Source: Coriobacteriia bacterium | GTDB lineage: Bacteria; Actinomycetota; Coriobacteriia; Anaerosomatales; PHET01 | Assembly: GCA_034370385.1 (NCBI GenBank) | Contig: JAXMKZ010000022.1 | Coordinates: 68,027 to 118,806 of the forward strand | Length of the DNA: 50,780 bases | Direction of reading: 5' to 3' | Shown: one piece after another, positions 1-9,176 of the stretch | Layout: every line of letters begins with the position of its first letter | Numbering within the stretch: position 1 is the first letter of the stretch | The notes under the pieces: model-generated | What the model was told of the DNA's origin: nothing | Databases searched by the model: none | The model's input: the letters and a program-made list of their open reading frames with translations, nothing else | Program-made: the position numbers and the translations under genes

Positions 1-479
1 ATGGCGTCGAGCAAGTCCCCCGTACCATTGCCATGAGTGGCGCTGACGGGCCACGGCGTCTCCAGACCCAACGACCAGAAGTCGTAGGTCTCGGTCATGG
101 AGCCCGGGTTGTCGACCTTGTTCACCACGAGAAAGACCGGCTTGCGCGTGCGCTTGAGGATGCGCGCGACCTCTTGATCATCGGGTGCCACACCCGTGCG
201 CCCATCAACCAGGAAGACGATGGCATCCGCCTCATCAGCGGCCATGAAGGCCTGGTCGCGAATCGAGGTCTGGAACGCATCGGCGTCTCCGGACTCGATA
301 CCACCGGTATCTATGAGCAGGAAGTACACGCCGTTCCAGTCGGCGCGGTGATAGCTGCGATCGCGGGTGACGCCCCGTGCCTCGTGGACGATTGCGTCCT
401 GAGCCTGGGCGATACGGTTCACGAACGTCGACTTGCCCACGTTGGGGCGACCGACGACGGCTACGATGGGCAGGGCCAT
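1..479 (-). CDS. der: GTPase Der (EngA), N-terminal part, cut by window edge
   Basis: Ribosome-assembly GTPase with two tandem G domains acting in maturation of the 50S subunit. The 159 visible codons cover most of the first G domain: the P-loop GRPNVGKS at residues 10-17, a G3 motif in LLIDTGGIE, and the G4 motif NKVD. The second G domain and KH-like tail lie outside the window. ATG at 479 was chosen because it sits just before the conserved IVAVVGRPNVGKS start and only 5 bases after the stop of the upstream DUF512 gene, so the two are probably co-transcribed. Identification is firm; only the C-terminal part is missing, through the window edge and not through mutation. Confidence 0.95.
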   Translation of the reverse strand, partial: MALPIVAVVGRPNVGKSTFVNRIAQAQDAIVHEARGVTRDRSYHRADWNGVYFLLIDTGGIESGDADAFQTSIRDQAFMAADEADAIVFLVDGRTGVAPDDQEVARILKRTRKPVFLVVNKVDNPGSMTETYDFWSLGLETPWPVSATHGNGTGDLLDA

Positions 480-484
480 GGCCC

Positions 485-1882
485 TCACTCCTCAGTTTCG
501 GGGAACGGTCTGGAAGCGACTGAGAGCAGTCCGTCAAGCAGACCTCGAACGTCGGAGGATACCACACGGACATCCGCTCCGGCGTGCGCACCGAGCCCCT
601 CAGCGGGGATGTCGTCAAGCGTGACCCGGTCCGCGTTGAGGACGATATCCGGCACCAGATAGACCGTGGGCCGGCTCAAACCGGACACATCGCCCGAGAT
701 GGCCGCGATCAGATCCTCGCCGGTGAGCAGGCCGGTGACCGAGACGTTGCCCCCGAAGAACCGGTTGGGCACGACAAGTAGTCGAACCCTGCCCACGGCC
801 CCGCAGGCATCAAGGGCGCCGGCCAGCGTGGTGGCTGACATCACGCTGGTGACGAGAGTGACTCGCTCGGCGTCTGCGGGAAGACCGGCCACGGCCGCTT
901 CGATCTCGGCACGCAGCTCCAAAGCCTCGGAAGCAAAGCTTCGAACCACGCCGATACCATTCTCGTACTGGGGGTAGTCGTCGTACCACTCCAGCGAGGG
1001 GAACGGTGCGCCCGCGTTCAAGTAGAACTCGTCGGCCAGATGCACCCAGGTCACCCCGTCGCGCTCGCGCATGGCGAACTGCCATCGCTGAACCTGCTGG
1101 ATCACCGTGGCTGCAGCCAGAGGCTCGTTGTACGAGTGCGTGAACACCGACTGGTGACGCGTGAACCCAAGAGGGACCACTCCGACGCTCGAGACGCCTT
1201 CACGCTCAGCAAGCCACGTGAGTGTCGTGTCCAGTTCCGCTCCGTCGTTGACGCCGGGGACCAACACGATCTGTACATGGAGGTCGATCCCCGCTTCGAC
1301 GAGCTGGTCGAATCGCTCCAGCGCGCGGTCGGAGGCGGCGCATACCAGCTTCGAGCGCACCTCAGGTGTCACGGCATGAAGGGACACGTACAGCGGTGAC
1401 AGGGACTGCTCGGCCACGCGTTCGACGTCTGCATCGGAAAGATTCGTGAGCGAGATGAAGTTGCCTTGCAGGAATGACAACCTGAAGTCGTCGTCCCGCA
1501 CGTACAGCGACGGACGCAACCCCGACGGTAGCTGGGTCATGAAGCAGAATGTGCACCGGTTTGCGCACGTGCGCACTCCGTCAAACAGGATGTCAGAGAA
1601 CTCGACTCCCCAGGCTTCGGCCCCGCTCCGGGTCATCACCACCTCACGGTGCTCGTCGCCGGGCAGCGTGGTCAACCGGACGGTGACCGAGGCTGAGTCC
1701 GCGATCCAGCGCCAGTCCAGCACATCCCGAACCGCCATCCCGTCTGCATGGGTGATGCGCTGTCCGGGGCTGATGCCGGCGCGGTCGGCAGGCGAGCCTT
1801 GCTCGACACACGACACGATCCCCCCGAAAGCGCCGTGCTCCCGGGTAGGGCCGTAGTCCGCACGCGTGGCGCCAGCCATCAC
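485..1882 (-). CDS. DUF512 family protein: PDZ domain plus radical-SAM-like Fe-S domain
   Basis: Conserved protein of about 465 residues with the DUF512 architecture: a PDZ-like domain at about residues 18-80 (GSPADRAGISPGQ), a radical-SAM-like segment with the cluster motif CANRCTFC (C106, C110, C113), and a C-terminal DUF512 region. The family is typically encoded beside der, as here, and is thought to work in an Fe-S-dependent process; its substrate is not established. The start is GTG at 1882, overlapping the ispH stop as GTGA; the ATG at 1879 is equally possible. Tight coupling to ispH and der suggests a housekeeping role. Family assignment is confident, function is not. Confidence 0.9.
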   Translation of the reverse strand: MMAGATRADYGPTREHGAFGGIVSCVEQGSPADRAGISPGQRITHADGMAVRDVLDWRWIADSASVTVRLTTLPGDEHREVVMTRSGAEAWGVEFSDILFDGVRTCANRCTFCFMTQLPSGLRPSLYVRDDDFRLSFLQGNFISLTNLSDADVERVAEQSLSPLYVSLHAVTPEVRSKLVCAASDRALERFDQLVEAGIDLHVQIVLVPGVNDGAELDTTLTWLAEREGVSSVGVVPLGFTRHQSVFTHSYNEPLAAATVIQQVQRWQFAMRERDGVTWVHLADEFYLNAGAPFPSLEWYDDYPQYENGIGVVRSFASEALELRAEIEAAVAGLPADAERVTLVTSVMSATTLAGALDACGAVGRVRLLVVPNRFFGGNVSVTGLLTGEDLIAAISGDVSGLSRPTVYLVPDIVLNADRVTLDDIPAEGLGAHAGADVRVVSSDVRGLLDGLLSVASRPFPETEE

Positions 1883-2712
1883 TCCATCGCCTCGATGGCG
1901 CGGATGACACCACGCATCTGTTCATCAGGTGTCGATGCGCCGGCAGTGACCCCCACGCTGTCCGCGCCCTTGAACCACGCCGTGTCGAGATCGTCATCGG
2001 TCTCCACGTGGTGGGTTCGGGGGTTGACGCAACGGCATATCTCAACGAGCCGCGTGGTGTTTCCGGAGTTGTGCCCGCCAACGACGACGACGACGTCCAC
2101 CGCAGCAGCAAGCTCAGCGGCAGAAGCCTGCCTCTTGGCGGTGGCCGCACAGATCGTGTTGTGGACCAAGAGCTCGCGCACATGCGGCAACAGCGCGTCA
2201 ACGACTTCAGCGAGCCGCGCCTCGGACTGTGTTGTCTGCACGACGACTCCCACTCGCCTCGACGGCAGTCGCGAGGGCAACTCCTCCGCCGACTCCACGA
2301 CCAGCGCGCTCCCCCCGGCGTGCGCCATGATGCCCTCGACCTCAGGGTGGTCCGCTTCGCCGACTATCACCACCAGGTATCCGCTGCGCATCAGGGATTC
2401 AGCGGCTTCATGGGCCTTCGTGACGTGCGGGCACGTTGCATCGACCACCGACAGTCCCTTGGCCTGCGCCTCCGAGATGATGGCCGGATCGACCCCATGA
2501 CTTCTGACGACGAGTGTGCCTTCGCTCACCGCTTCGAGTGACGCTGCGGTCGCCACGCCCTTCGACTTGAGCGCTTCGACCGCTTGCGGGTTGTGGATCA
2601 GGGGACCGAGGGTGCACACAGGGCCACCTTTGGCGCCCGCTTCTTCGGCCAGCTTGAGTGCACGCTCAACCCCGTAGCACACACCGGCGTGACGAGCGAC
2701 TTCGACCCTCAT
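1879..2712 (-). CDS. ispH: 4-hydroxy-3-methylbut-2-enyl diphosphate reductase
   Basis: Last enzyme of the MEP isoprenoid pathway, reducing HMBPP to IPP and DMAPP with a [4Fe-4S] cluster. All three cluster cysteines are in family positions: C12 (HAGVCYGV), C94 (DATCPHV) and C188 (NTICAAT). The catalytic glutamate is E126 in DHPEVEG, and the C-terminal TAGASTPDEQ loop is present. At 277 residues it is on the short side but complete. Its ATG at 2712 overlaps the plsC stop (ATGA), and its own stop overlaps the DUF512 start. The cmk-plsC-ispH order recurs in many Gram-positive genomes, so context supports the call. Confidence 0.96.
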   Translation of the reverse strand: MRVEVARHAGVCYGVERALKLAEEAGAKGGPVCTLGPLIHNPQAVEALKSKGVATAASLEAVSEGTLVVRSHGVDPAIISEAQAKGLSVVDATCPHVTKAHEAAESLMRSGYLVVIVGEADHPEVEGIMAHAGGSALVVESAEELPSRLPSRRVGVVVQTTQSEARLAEVVDALLPHVRELLVHNTICAATAKRQASAAELAAAVDVVVVVGGHNSGNTTRLVEICRCVNPRTHHVETDDDLDTAWFKGADSVGVTAGASTPDEQMRGVIRAIEAME

Positions 2713-3395
2713 GAGATCCTGACCCTCCGCGCTTCATCCCGCGCTGCCGCTATGCGTTCCATGATGGCCTGAGTCATGGCTTCCGTGCGCTCCTTGCGCC
2801 CGCCGACGAACTGGGCGGGGTCGATAGGCTCGCCCATAACGATCGCGACACGCGGAAAGCGTGGCAGCTTGGCGCCTGCAGGCAAGGCCTCCTCGGTGCC
2901 GGCGATACCCACCGGAACAACCGGGCAAGAGTTGCGAATGGCAAGAAAGGCAACGCCGCCATGGGCTGCTCCGAGCTCATCGGAGCTCAGGTCTCTCTTC
3001 CTTGTACCCTCAGGGAACATCCCCAGAAGGTCACCGGCGGCGAGTAACGCGCTCGCGGTCTGGATCATCTCTCTGTCCGCAGAGTCGCGTTTGACCGGGA
3101 TGACCCAGAACCGATCAAGGAGGAATCCGAGCCAGCCCGTGTCCCAGAGTTCGACCTTTCCCACGAAGTGAGCGGGCCGGGGTATGGCGGACCAGATGAT
3201 CGCGGGATCGAGGTAGCTCACGTGGTTACCCGCAAGGATCGCGCCGCTTTGAGGCACGTTGTTCCGACCGTGCAGCCGTACACGAAAAGCGAGCAGCAGC
3301 AAGCGTCCAAGTGTCCCGCGCACAAGACGCCCGAGCACCCAACGCGGGGAGTCATCGCCGGCCAACGGCTTGCCGCGGAACTCCTCCGAACTCAT
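2709..3395 (-). CDS. plsC: 1-acyl-sn-glycerol-3-phosphate acyltransferase (PlsC family)
   Basis: Membrane-associated acyltransferase of phospholipid synthesis that acylates lysophosphatidate to phosphatidate. The hallmark HX4D motif is H58-D63 in GNHVSYLD, and the substrate-binding FPEGTR motif is at about residues 127-132. One hydrophobic segment near residues 28-40 should anchor it to the membrane. At 228 residues it is a normal length. It overlaps cmk upstream and ispH downstream by 4 bases, so translation is probably coupled. Acyl-donor preference (acyl-ACP or acyl-CoA) cannot be read from sequence. Confidence 0.92.
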   Translation of the reverse strand: MSSEEFRGKPLAGDDSPRWVLGRLVRGTLGRLLLLAFRVRLHGRNNVPQSGAILAGNHVSYLDPAIIWSAIPRPAHFVGKVELWDTGWLGFLLDRFWVIPVKRDSADREMIQTASALLAAGDLLGMFPEGTRKRDLSSDELGAAHGGVAFLAIRNSCPVVPVGIAGTEEALPAGAKLPRFPRVAIVMGEPIDPAQFVGGRKERTEAMTQAIMERIAAARDEARRVRIS

Positions 3396-4063
3396 GGACT
3401 CGGCTCCTCGAAGTAGGCCACGATCCTGTCTGCGACTGCCTTAGGCCCCAGACCGGTCGTGTCCAGAACGTGCGCGTCGTCTGCCGGCACAAGAGGAGCG
3501 ATCTGCCGCCCTGAATCAGCCTCATCCCGACGCAGCATCGACTCACGCACGCCGACGGGATCTACCAGTAGACCGCTTGCCGCCTGCTGCGCCGCCCTCC
3601 TCCGTGAGCGCTCTTCAGGGGTAGCCGTCAGGAATACCTTGATCTCGGCGTCAGGAAACACCACGGTGCCGATGTCCCGCCCCTCGATCACGATGTCATC
3701 TGCGGCTGCGATGCGGCGTTGCTGACCGAGCATCGCGGCCCGCACGCGCGGCATACTTGCCACCGCACTGACCGCGTCATCGACATGCGGAACACGAATC
3801 GCCGCGGTGACGTCCTCGCCTTCGATGAAGACACGAGACGGAAGGTGCTCGCCGGGCTCGTGACCGAAGGACACCTCGCACTGCTCGGCGATCTGGCCGA
3901 CTCGCTCAGTGTCGTGGACGGACACGCCGCTCGCGAGGACGCGGAACGCCACGGCTCGATACATCGCCCCCGTATCAAGGTAGTGGAACCCCAGACGCTG
4001 CGCGACGAGCTTTGCAACGGTGGACTTCCCCGATCCCGCGGGTCCATCGATGGCGATGATCAT
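3392..4063 (-). CDS. cmk: Cytidylate kinase
   Basis: Phosphorylates CMP and dCMP with ATP in pyrimidine nucleotide supply. The N-terminal P-loop GPAGSGKST spans residues 7-15, followed by the family signature DTGAMYRA that lines the nucleotide site. EGRDIGTVVFPDA in the middle and a lid-type RRRAAQ segment are also typical. The length of 223 residues is normal for the stand-alone enzyme; there is no fusion to ribosomal S1 repeats or to IspH as in some clostridia. It follows aroA after a 52-base gap and overlaps plsC by 4 bases. Confidence 0.96.
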   Translation of the reverse strand: MIIAIDGPAGSGKSTVAKLVAQRLGFHYLDTGAMYRAVAFRVLASGVSVHDTERVGQIAEQCEVSFGHEPGEHLPSRVFIEGEDVTAAIRVPHVDDAVSAVASMPRVRAAMLGQQRRIAAADDIVIEGRDIGTVVFPDAEIKVFLTATPEERSRRRAAQQAASGLLVDPVGVRESMLRRDEADSGRQIAPLVPADDAHVLDTTGLGPKAVADRIVAYFEEPSP

Positions 4064-4115
4064 AACGTCGTCTTCCTGGTCGGAGTCTGTACTTCTTGGA
4101 GGCGCGGGAATTGTA

Positions 4116-5432
4116 CTACGGTGTGCCCCTATTCATGAGCTTTCGCAGGTCACGCAGGAACCCGGGGTAGCTGACGGCCATGGCGTCCATGTTGGACACC
4201 TCGGTCTCGCCCTGCGCTATCTGAGCGGCCACAGCCCATGTCATCGCAAGCCGGTGGTCCCCCAGCGAATGAAGCGTGGCGCCCGAAAGCTCCCGAGTCC
4301 CGTCCACTTCCAGCCAGTCAGCGCCCGCCCTGACCACGACTCCGAGGGCCTCAAGGCCGTCGGCGATGGCCGAGAGCCTGTCGCTCTCCTTGACACGCAA
4401 CTCGCCCACGCCCTCGAAACGCGTGGTTCCCGATGCACATGCGGCGGCAAGGGCGAGGATGGGAATCTCGTCGATCAGTGAAGGAACCTCGGCGGCGGTG
4501 ACTGTGGTGCCGCTCATGACCGGAGAGTACGCGGCGCAGATGGAGCCGACGGGCTCGAGCCCCGCTGATTCGCTCTCATCGAACGACACATCAGCGCCCA
4601 TGCGCTCGATCACCCTCAAGAACCCGATGCGCGTGGGGTTGAGAGACACGTGGGATAGCGTGATCTCGCTGCCGGGAATAAGCAGGGCGGCCACGACGAG
4701 GAATGCCGCTGAGCTCGGATCGCCCGGCACCGCGAGTTCGGTTCCGTACAGATGGGTCGGCCCGTACACGGTAACGCCGTGTACGGGGTCGAGATCGGGA
4801 AGCACACCGAATGCAGGCAGTAGGCGCTCGGTGTGGTCGCGGCTGGGATACGGTTCACTCACACTCGTGGGACCGCTCGCGCGCAGGCCGGCAAGCAGAA
4901 CTGCGGTCTTGACCTGAGCGGACGCAACGGGACTCGCGTAGTGCGCGGGAATCAGATCGGAGCTACCCCGAACGGTCACGGGAAGGGTCCCGTGCGGTGT
5001 CGTCTTGAAGAGGGCACCCATCGCTTCGAGGGGATCGACGACGCGGGCCATGGGACGCTTCGAAAGCGATGCATCGCCGATGAGCGTGGCGTCGATGGGC
5101 CACCCTGCCAACACGCCCATCAGCAGCCGGGCGGTGGTACCCGAGTTGCCGCAATCGAGCGGGCCGGCCGGCTCGTGGGGTCCGCGTTCGCCCCATCCGA
5201 GCACCGACAGGGAACCGAAATCCTCCCCGGACTCATCGTCTGCCTCGATGTGCGCCCCCAGCGCGCGACACACACGAATGGTCGATCGAACATCCTCGGA
5301 TGCCAGAACGCCGACCAGATGCGATCGCCCTTCCGCCATCGATGCGAAGAGCACCGCGCGGTGTGAAAGGGACTTGTCCCCGGGAACCTGCACCGTGCCC
5401 CTAAGGGGTGGAGGGAAGCTCACCGTGCTCAC
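4116..5432 (-). CDS. aroA: 3-phosphoshikimate 1-carboxyvinyltransferase (EPSP synthase)
   Basis: Sixth step of the shikimate pathway: transfers the enolpyruvyl group of PEP to shikimate-3-phosphate. The N-terminal GDKSLSHRA motif contains the PEP-binding lysine K20. The PEP loop reads GNSGTTARL near residues 94-102, and LGDHRLAM occurs near the C terminus; the GNSGTT version is typical of Gram-positive enzymes. The length of 438 residues is normal. It starts with GTG at 5432, overlapping the tyrA stop as GTGA. Together with tyrA and hisC it forms an aromatic/histidine biosynthesis block. Confidence 0.96.
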   Translation of the reverse strand: MSTVSFPPPLRGTVQVPGDKSLSHRAVLFASMAEGRSHLVGVLASEDVRSTIRVCRALGAHIEADDESGEDFGSLSVLGWGERGPHEPAGPLDCGNSGTTARLLMGVLAGWPIDATLIGDASLSKRPMARVVDPLEAMGALFKTTPHGTLPVTVRGSSDLIPAHYASPVASAQVKTAVLLAGLRASGPTSVSEPYPSRDHTERLLPAFGVLPDLDPVHGVTVYGPTHLYGTELAVPGDPSSAAFLVVAALLIPGSEITLSHVSLNPTRIGFLRVIERMGADVSFDESESAGLEPVGSICAAYSPVMSGTTVTAAEVPSLIDEIPILALAAACASGTTRFEGVGELRVKESDRLSAIADGLEALGVVVRAGADWLEVDGTRELSGATLHSLGDHRLAMTWAVAAQIAQGETEVSNMDAMAVSYPGFLRDLRKLMNRGTP

Positions 5433-6586
5433 GTGTCACTCCCCGCCTCTACGATCTCCAGCGGTGAGAAACTCGCTTCGTACCCGAGGTCTGAAAGCTC
5501 CTGGGCGAGTTGCGTGACGTTACCTTCGTCAGTAAGGACCAGCACCAGAAGGGCGCGGTCCTCGGTCTCGTGATCGATGTCGATGCCCTCGATGTTGCAT
5601 CCTGCGCGCGAGACGGCGCTCGTGACCTCGGCCACGACCCCCGGACGGTCGACCATCGGGACGACCAGCTCGGTGAGCCGGGCGGTTGCAGGCACCCACT
5701 GCTGCGGCAGCGAACGGCGCACATCGGCAGCTGAAGTCAGCCAGCTGCGAATGGACTCCGCATCGCCTCCACGCACCATCGCCTCGAACTCACCAAGCGA
5801 CATCCTGAGCTCACGCAGGCCTGAAGCGAGCGCATCTGCGTTGTCGAGGCAGATGCCCGTCCACAGCTCAGGTGAACCCGCCGCGATACGTGTGGTGTCC
5901 TTGAACCCGCCGGCCGCCAACCGCAAGATCTCTCCGCCCTGCCCCGCGTGGGCGCCTGCGACGTCGCACAGTGCCGCCGCTGCGACGTGAGGAACATGAC
6001 TGACGACGGCCACCGCCTCATCATGACGTTTGGCGTCCACCGAAACGACCCGGGCACCAAACGCGCTCACCAGCGCGTGCACCCGACGATACGCGTCAGG
6101 ATCGGTGTCGGGCGCGGGAGTGAGCAACCAGTAGGCACCGTCAAAGAGGTCTCCCCGAGCTGCTTCAACACCGCTTCTCTCCGATCCGGCCATGGGATGA
6201 CCGCCGACGAAGTGCGTGGGATCACTCAGGTGCTTGCGCGCGGACGCCACGACCCCCGTCTTGGTCGAGGCGACGTCGGTGACTATTCCCGTGAAGCCCG
6301 CAGCCCCGATCGTCGCAAGCCACTCCTCGGCATGACGGGCGGGGGTGGCGACAACGATCAGGTCGCTTCCGTCTGACTCGATCCAGCCGCTTGCCTCGCC
6401 CGATCCGGCCAGGGCGCATTCGTCGATGATCCCGAGCTCCAGGGCTCGGGCAACGCTGACGGGATCGGTGTCGACACCGCGTACGATGGGAGGGTCAGCG
6501 AGCTGCTTGCACGCAGCCGCGAAGGAGCCCCCGATAAGCCCGACTCCGATCACGCAGACGCTGTCGAACACGCGGCCCGAGCTCAT
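5429..6586 (-). CDS. tyrA: Prephenate dehydrogenase with C-terminal ACT domain
   Basis: NAD(P)-dependent oxidative decarboxylation of prephenate in tyrosine synthesis. The Rossmann motif VIGVGLIGGSF lies at about residues 12-22, the substrate motif HPMAGSE follows near residue 150, and a C-terminal ACT domain (VPMVDRPGVVAEV) suggests feedback control by an aromatic amino acid. A frame upstream reaches a start at 6613, but I prefer the ATG at 6586. It gives the ATGA overlap with the hisC stop seen at other junctions here and places the Rossmann fold at the usual distance from the N terminus. The protein is then 385 residues. Confidence 0.93.
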   Translation of the reverse strand: MSSGRVFDSVCVIGVGLIGGSFAAACKQLADPPIVRGVDTDPVSVARALELGIIDECALAGSGEASGWIESDGSDLIVVATPARHAEEWLATIGAAGFTGIVTDVASTKTGVVASARKHLSDPTHFVGGHPMAGSERSGVEAARGDLFDGAYWLLTPAPDTDPDAYRRVHALVSAFGARVVSVDAKRHDEAVAVVSHVPHVAAAALCDVAGAHAGQGGEILRLAAGGFKDTTRIAAGSPELWTGICLDNADALASGLRELRMSLGEFEAMVRGGDAESIRSWLTSAADVRRSLPQQWVPATARLTELVVPMVDRPGVVAEVTSAVSRAGCNIEGIDIDHETEDRALLVLVLTDEGNVTQLAQELSDLGYEASFSPLEIVEAGSDT

Positions 6587-7689
6587 CTCTCCCCGTTCAC
6601 GAGCGTCGGCCATACCGCTTCGAATGCGGCGATCGTGGCGTCGGTGTCATCCGGGGTGCCGATACCGACGCGCAGAGCCGGGGCGGTGCCGAAATCCCGG
6701 ACGATCACCCCCTGCGACAACAGCCCGTCGAAGACCTCGCGCGGTGCGTCGGTGCTGATGTAGACGAAGTTGGCCTGTGAGGAGAACCACGTGATTCCCA
6801 GGCGATCGAACGCTTCGCACAACCGCGAACGTTCGGCCGCATTCTCGGCACGACGAGAGGCCACTTCGGCTTGGTCCTCCAGCGAGTAATAGGCCGCGAC
6901 TTGCGCCACGGTATTGACGTTGAACGGCTCACGAACCTTGTTCACGGCGGCTACCATCGCCTCTGGCATGACGCCGTACCCGACCCTCAGGCCCGCCAGC
7001 GAGTAGATCTTCGAGAAGGTGCGCAAGACCACAAGCGGGCGCTCGCCGTCAAACCGGGAAAGCGAGTCCGGGTAATCGTCGTCGGTGACGTACTCGTAGT
7101 AGGCCTCATCCACCACCACAAGGACATGCGGCGGAACCGCATCGAGGAAGCGATGAAACTCCCCGGAGCCGACCATCGTTCCCGTCGGGTTGTTGGGATT
7201 GCACACGAAGACGAGTCTGGTCTGAGGGGTGATGGCAGCAAGCATCGCGTCCAGGTCATGCGTCTGGTCTGCGGTCAGAGGCACCCGGATGGCTGTTGCT
7301 CCCATGAGCTGAGCGACCATGGGGTAGACAACGAAACTCGGCCACGCGAACACCACCTCGTCACCGGGACGAAGGGTGCTCTGAGCCAGAATGCGCAGCA
7401 GCTCATTGCTCCCATTGCCCACAACAACGTGGCGCTCTTCGACATCCAGGTGCGCTGCCAGCGCACGCTTGAGCGCCCTACACGAACCATCGGGGTAGAT
7501 GTTGGCACGCGATACGACCTCTTGCATGGCCCGAACCGCCAGAGGGACGGGACCACGGGGGTTCTCGTTGCTCGAGAGCTTGTGGACCGTGCCGCCGCCG
7601 ATCTTCTCGCGCACCTCGCTCGCGCGCAGCCCCGGCGCGTAGGGCACCAGGGGGGCCAGCTCATCGCGGATCAGACTCTCCCAGTCCAT
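6583..7689 (-). CDS. hisC: Histidinol-phosphate aminotransferase
   Basis: PLP-dependent fold-type I aminotransferase converting imidazole-acetol phosphate to histidinol phosphate; related enzymes also aminate aromatic keto acids, which fits its place before tyrA and aroA. The motif NPNNPTGT is at 164-171, the cofactor aspartate is in VDEAYYEY (D194), and the Schiff-base lysine is K227 in RTFSKIYSLAGLRVGYG. The length of 368 residues is normal. The ATG has a good ribosome site (GGGGAG, 7 bases upstream). This is the first gene after a 120-base gap and could head its own transcript. Confidence 0.94.
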   Translation of the reverse strand: MDWESLIRDELAPLVPYAPGLRASEVREKIGGGTVHKLSSNENPRGPVPLAVRAMQEVVSRANIYPDGSCRALKRALAAHLDVEERHVVVGNGSNELLRILAQSTLRPGDEVVFAWPSFVVYPMVAQLMGATAIRVPLTADQTHDLDAMLAAITPQTRLVFVCNPNNPTGTMVGSGEFHRFLDAVPPHVLVVVDEAYYEYVTDDDYPDSLSRFDGERPLVVLRTFSKIYSLAGLRVGYGVMPEAMVAAVNKVREPFNVNTVAQVAAYYSLEDQAEVASRRAENAAERSRLCEAFDRLGITWFSSQANFVYISTDAPREVFDGLLSQGVIVRDFGTAPALRVGIGTPDDTDATIAAFEAVWPTLVNGER

Positions 7690-7748
7690 AACCTACTCCC
7701 CTCACCTTAGGAGCCGACCGCAGTCATCGGCGAAAGGCTACCACTCAA

Positions 7749-7770
7749 CGTATGCCGATTGTCGCATACG
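7749..7770. promoter_or_regulatory. 7-bp inverted repeat upstream of hisC
   Basis: The hisC-cobC gap contains a perfect inverted repeat, CGTATGC and GCATACG, separated by 8 bases and about 60 bases upstream of the hisC start. There is no T-run on either side, so it does not look like a terminator for the cob genes. It could be an operator or an RNA hairpin in a hisC leader. No convincing -35/-10 pair was found next to it, so the assignment is tentative. Confidence 0.3.
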
Positions 7771-7809
7771 CGGGATTGGCGACGCGACGCTCGCAGACCC
7801 CGTACGCGC

Positions 7810-8394
7810 TTATCCCTCGACGTATCTCTCCAGCGTGCCATGGCCGTCCACGACGCGAACGGTGGCGAGTTGGGCGTTGTGGATGTGGAACGCCCAGATA
7901 TCAGTACTTGCTAATCCGAGCAGCGCTACGAGCGCCGCACGAAAGACGCCGCCGTGCGTGACGACCGCGTGACGACCTCCTTGAGCGATCAGCTCACGGC
8001 AGAACTCGGACGAGCGTCGCTCGATGTCGGCTCGTGACTCGCCTCCTGGTGCCACGGGGCGCTCTCTATCCCGGTAGTTGAAGGCCATTCCGGCGGCTGC
8101 GACCTCTTCAAACGTCATGCCCTCCGCCTGACCGAAATCCAACTCCATCAGCCGGGAGTCGACATGAACCTCGTGCCCGCAGGCACGGCCGGCCGCATTC
8201 GCAAGCACCAGTGCACGCTCAAGGGGGCTCGACCACACGACGTCTGGCTTGAAGTGCACGACTTTACGGGGTACCCGGCGCAGCTGCGCACGCCCGGTTC
8301 TGGTGAAGGGCGCGCTCCCTCGTCCGACCAAGCGTCCCTCGACGTTCGCAGTCGTCTCGGGATGCCGCACGAGCAGTATCTCGCACGTCATCAC
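7810..8394 (-). CDS. cobC: Histidine phosphatase family protein, likely alpha-ribazole phosphatase
   Basis: Branch-2-free histidine phosphatase of 194 residues. The catalytic RHG signature appears as RHPET (R10, H11, E13), followed by the phosphate pocket residues and a second histidine in VVTHGGVFRA. Family members include alpha-ribazole-5-phosphate phosphatase and cofactor-type phosphoglycerate mutases. The position directly after cobS, with an ATGA overlap, argues for the cobalamin role: removal of the phosphate from alpha-ribazole phosphate or adenosylcobalamin phosphate. The glycine-to-proline change in the RHG motif is tolerated in many family members. Substrate is inferred from context. 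Confidence 0.82.
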   Translation of the reverse strand: MMTCEILLVRHPETTANVEGRLVGRGSAPFTRTGRAQLRRVPRKVVHFKPDVVWSSPLERALVLANAAGRACGHEVHVDSRLMELDFGQAEGMTFEEVAAAGMAFNYRDRERPVAPGGESRADIERRSSEFCRELIAQGGRHAVVTHGGVFRAALVALLGLASTDIWAFHIHNAQLATVRVVDGHGTLERYVEG

Positions 8395-9176
8395 CCGAAG
8401 ACCCCGTTAACCAACGCACCGGCCACAAGGATGAGCGTCCCCACAACGATGATGCTCGCGCCCATGACGTCACCGGTGACACCACCCACGCGTTTCGCGA
8501 TGTAGTGCGGAACCACCAACGCCGAAGCCATGCCGGCACCCATCAGTATCAGACCGATGACCCCCTGAATCGCATACGCGCCCCCAGCGGTCAACACGCA
8601 CACGGCGAGCGCGATCGCGACCTCCGATAAGCGGGGGCGGCCCATGACGGAGCGCCCGAGCCCGCCGTCCCGCGCAGGTTCCCCGATCCACGCCGCGATG
8701 GTTGCCGCGAGACGACCGACGACCGGGGCGATCAACAGCGCAGCTGAAGACGTCGCCAACAGGCTCGATGCGGCCGTGACCTGGACGATCACCACCAGCG
8801 CGACACCGGTGGCACCGAAGGCCCCGGTACGCGAATCAGCCATGATGGCGAGACGACGCTCAGCAGAGTCGCCACCCCACCACGCGTCGGCCACGTCAGC
8901 CAAGCCGTCGTAGTGAAGCAACCGGGTGACGAGCGCGCCGGCAAGTACCATGAGCGCCCCCATAAGCCCGCCGACGCTCTGCGCGACGGAGACGGGCACC
9001 GCCGCAGCGAACGAGTAGGCGACCCAGCCGAACACCAGTCCGACAGCGGCGAACCAAGCGGCCACGCCCGTACGCTCCCTCTCGGGCCACAGAACGCCTG
9101 AGGGCACCACCGTGAGCAATGCTAGGGCGAGCCGGGCATCTCGCAGAACGGGGCGCTTACCGGTGTCGTCAGTCAC
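8391..9176 (-). CDS. cobS: Adenosylcobinamide-GDP ribazoletransferase
   Basis: Integral membrane cobalamin synthase that joins adenosylcobinamide-GDP and alpha-ribazole (phosphate). The 261-residue sequence is strongly hydrophobic with several membrane segments. It carries the family signature HYDGLADVADAWWGG near residues 87-101, rich in the acidic residues thought to bind metal. It starts with GTG at 9176, overlapping the cobT stop as GTGA, and its stop overlaps the cobC start. The cobU-cobT-cobS-cobC order gives a complete nucleotide-loop assembly set. No corrin-ring genes are visible here. Confidence 0.94.
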   Translation of the reverse strand: MTDDTGKRPVLRDARLALALLTVVPSGVLWPERERTGVAAWFAAVGLVFGWVAYSFAAAVPVSVAQSVGGLMGALMVLAGALVTRLLHYDGLADVADAWWGGDSAERRLAIMADSRTGAFGATGVALVVIVQVTAASSLLATSSAALLIAPVVGRLAATIAAWIGEPARDGGLGRSVMGRPRLSEVAIALAVCVLTAGGAYAIQGVIGLILMGAGMASALVVPHYIAKRVGGVTGDVMGASIIVVGTLILVAGALVNGVFG

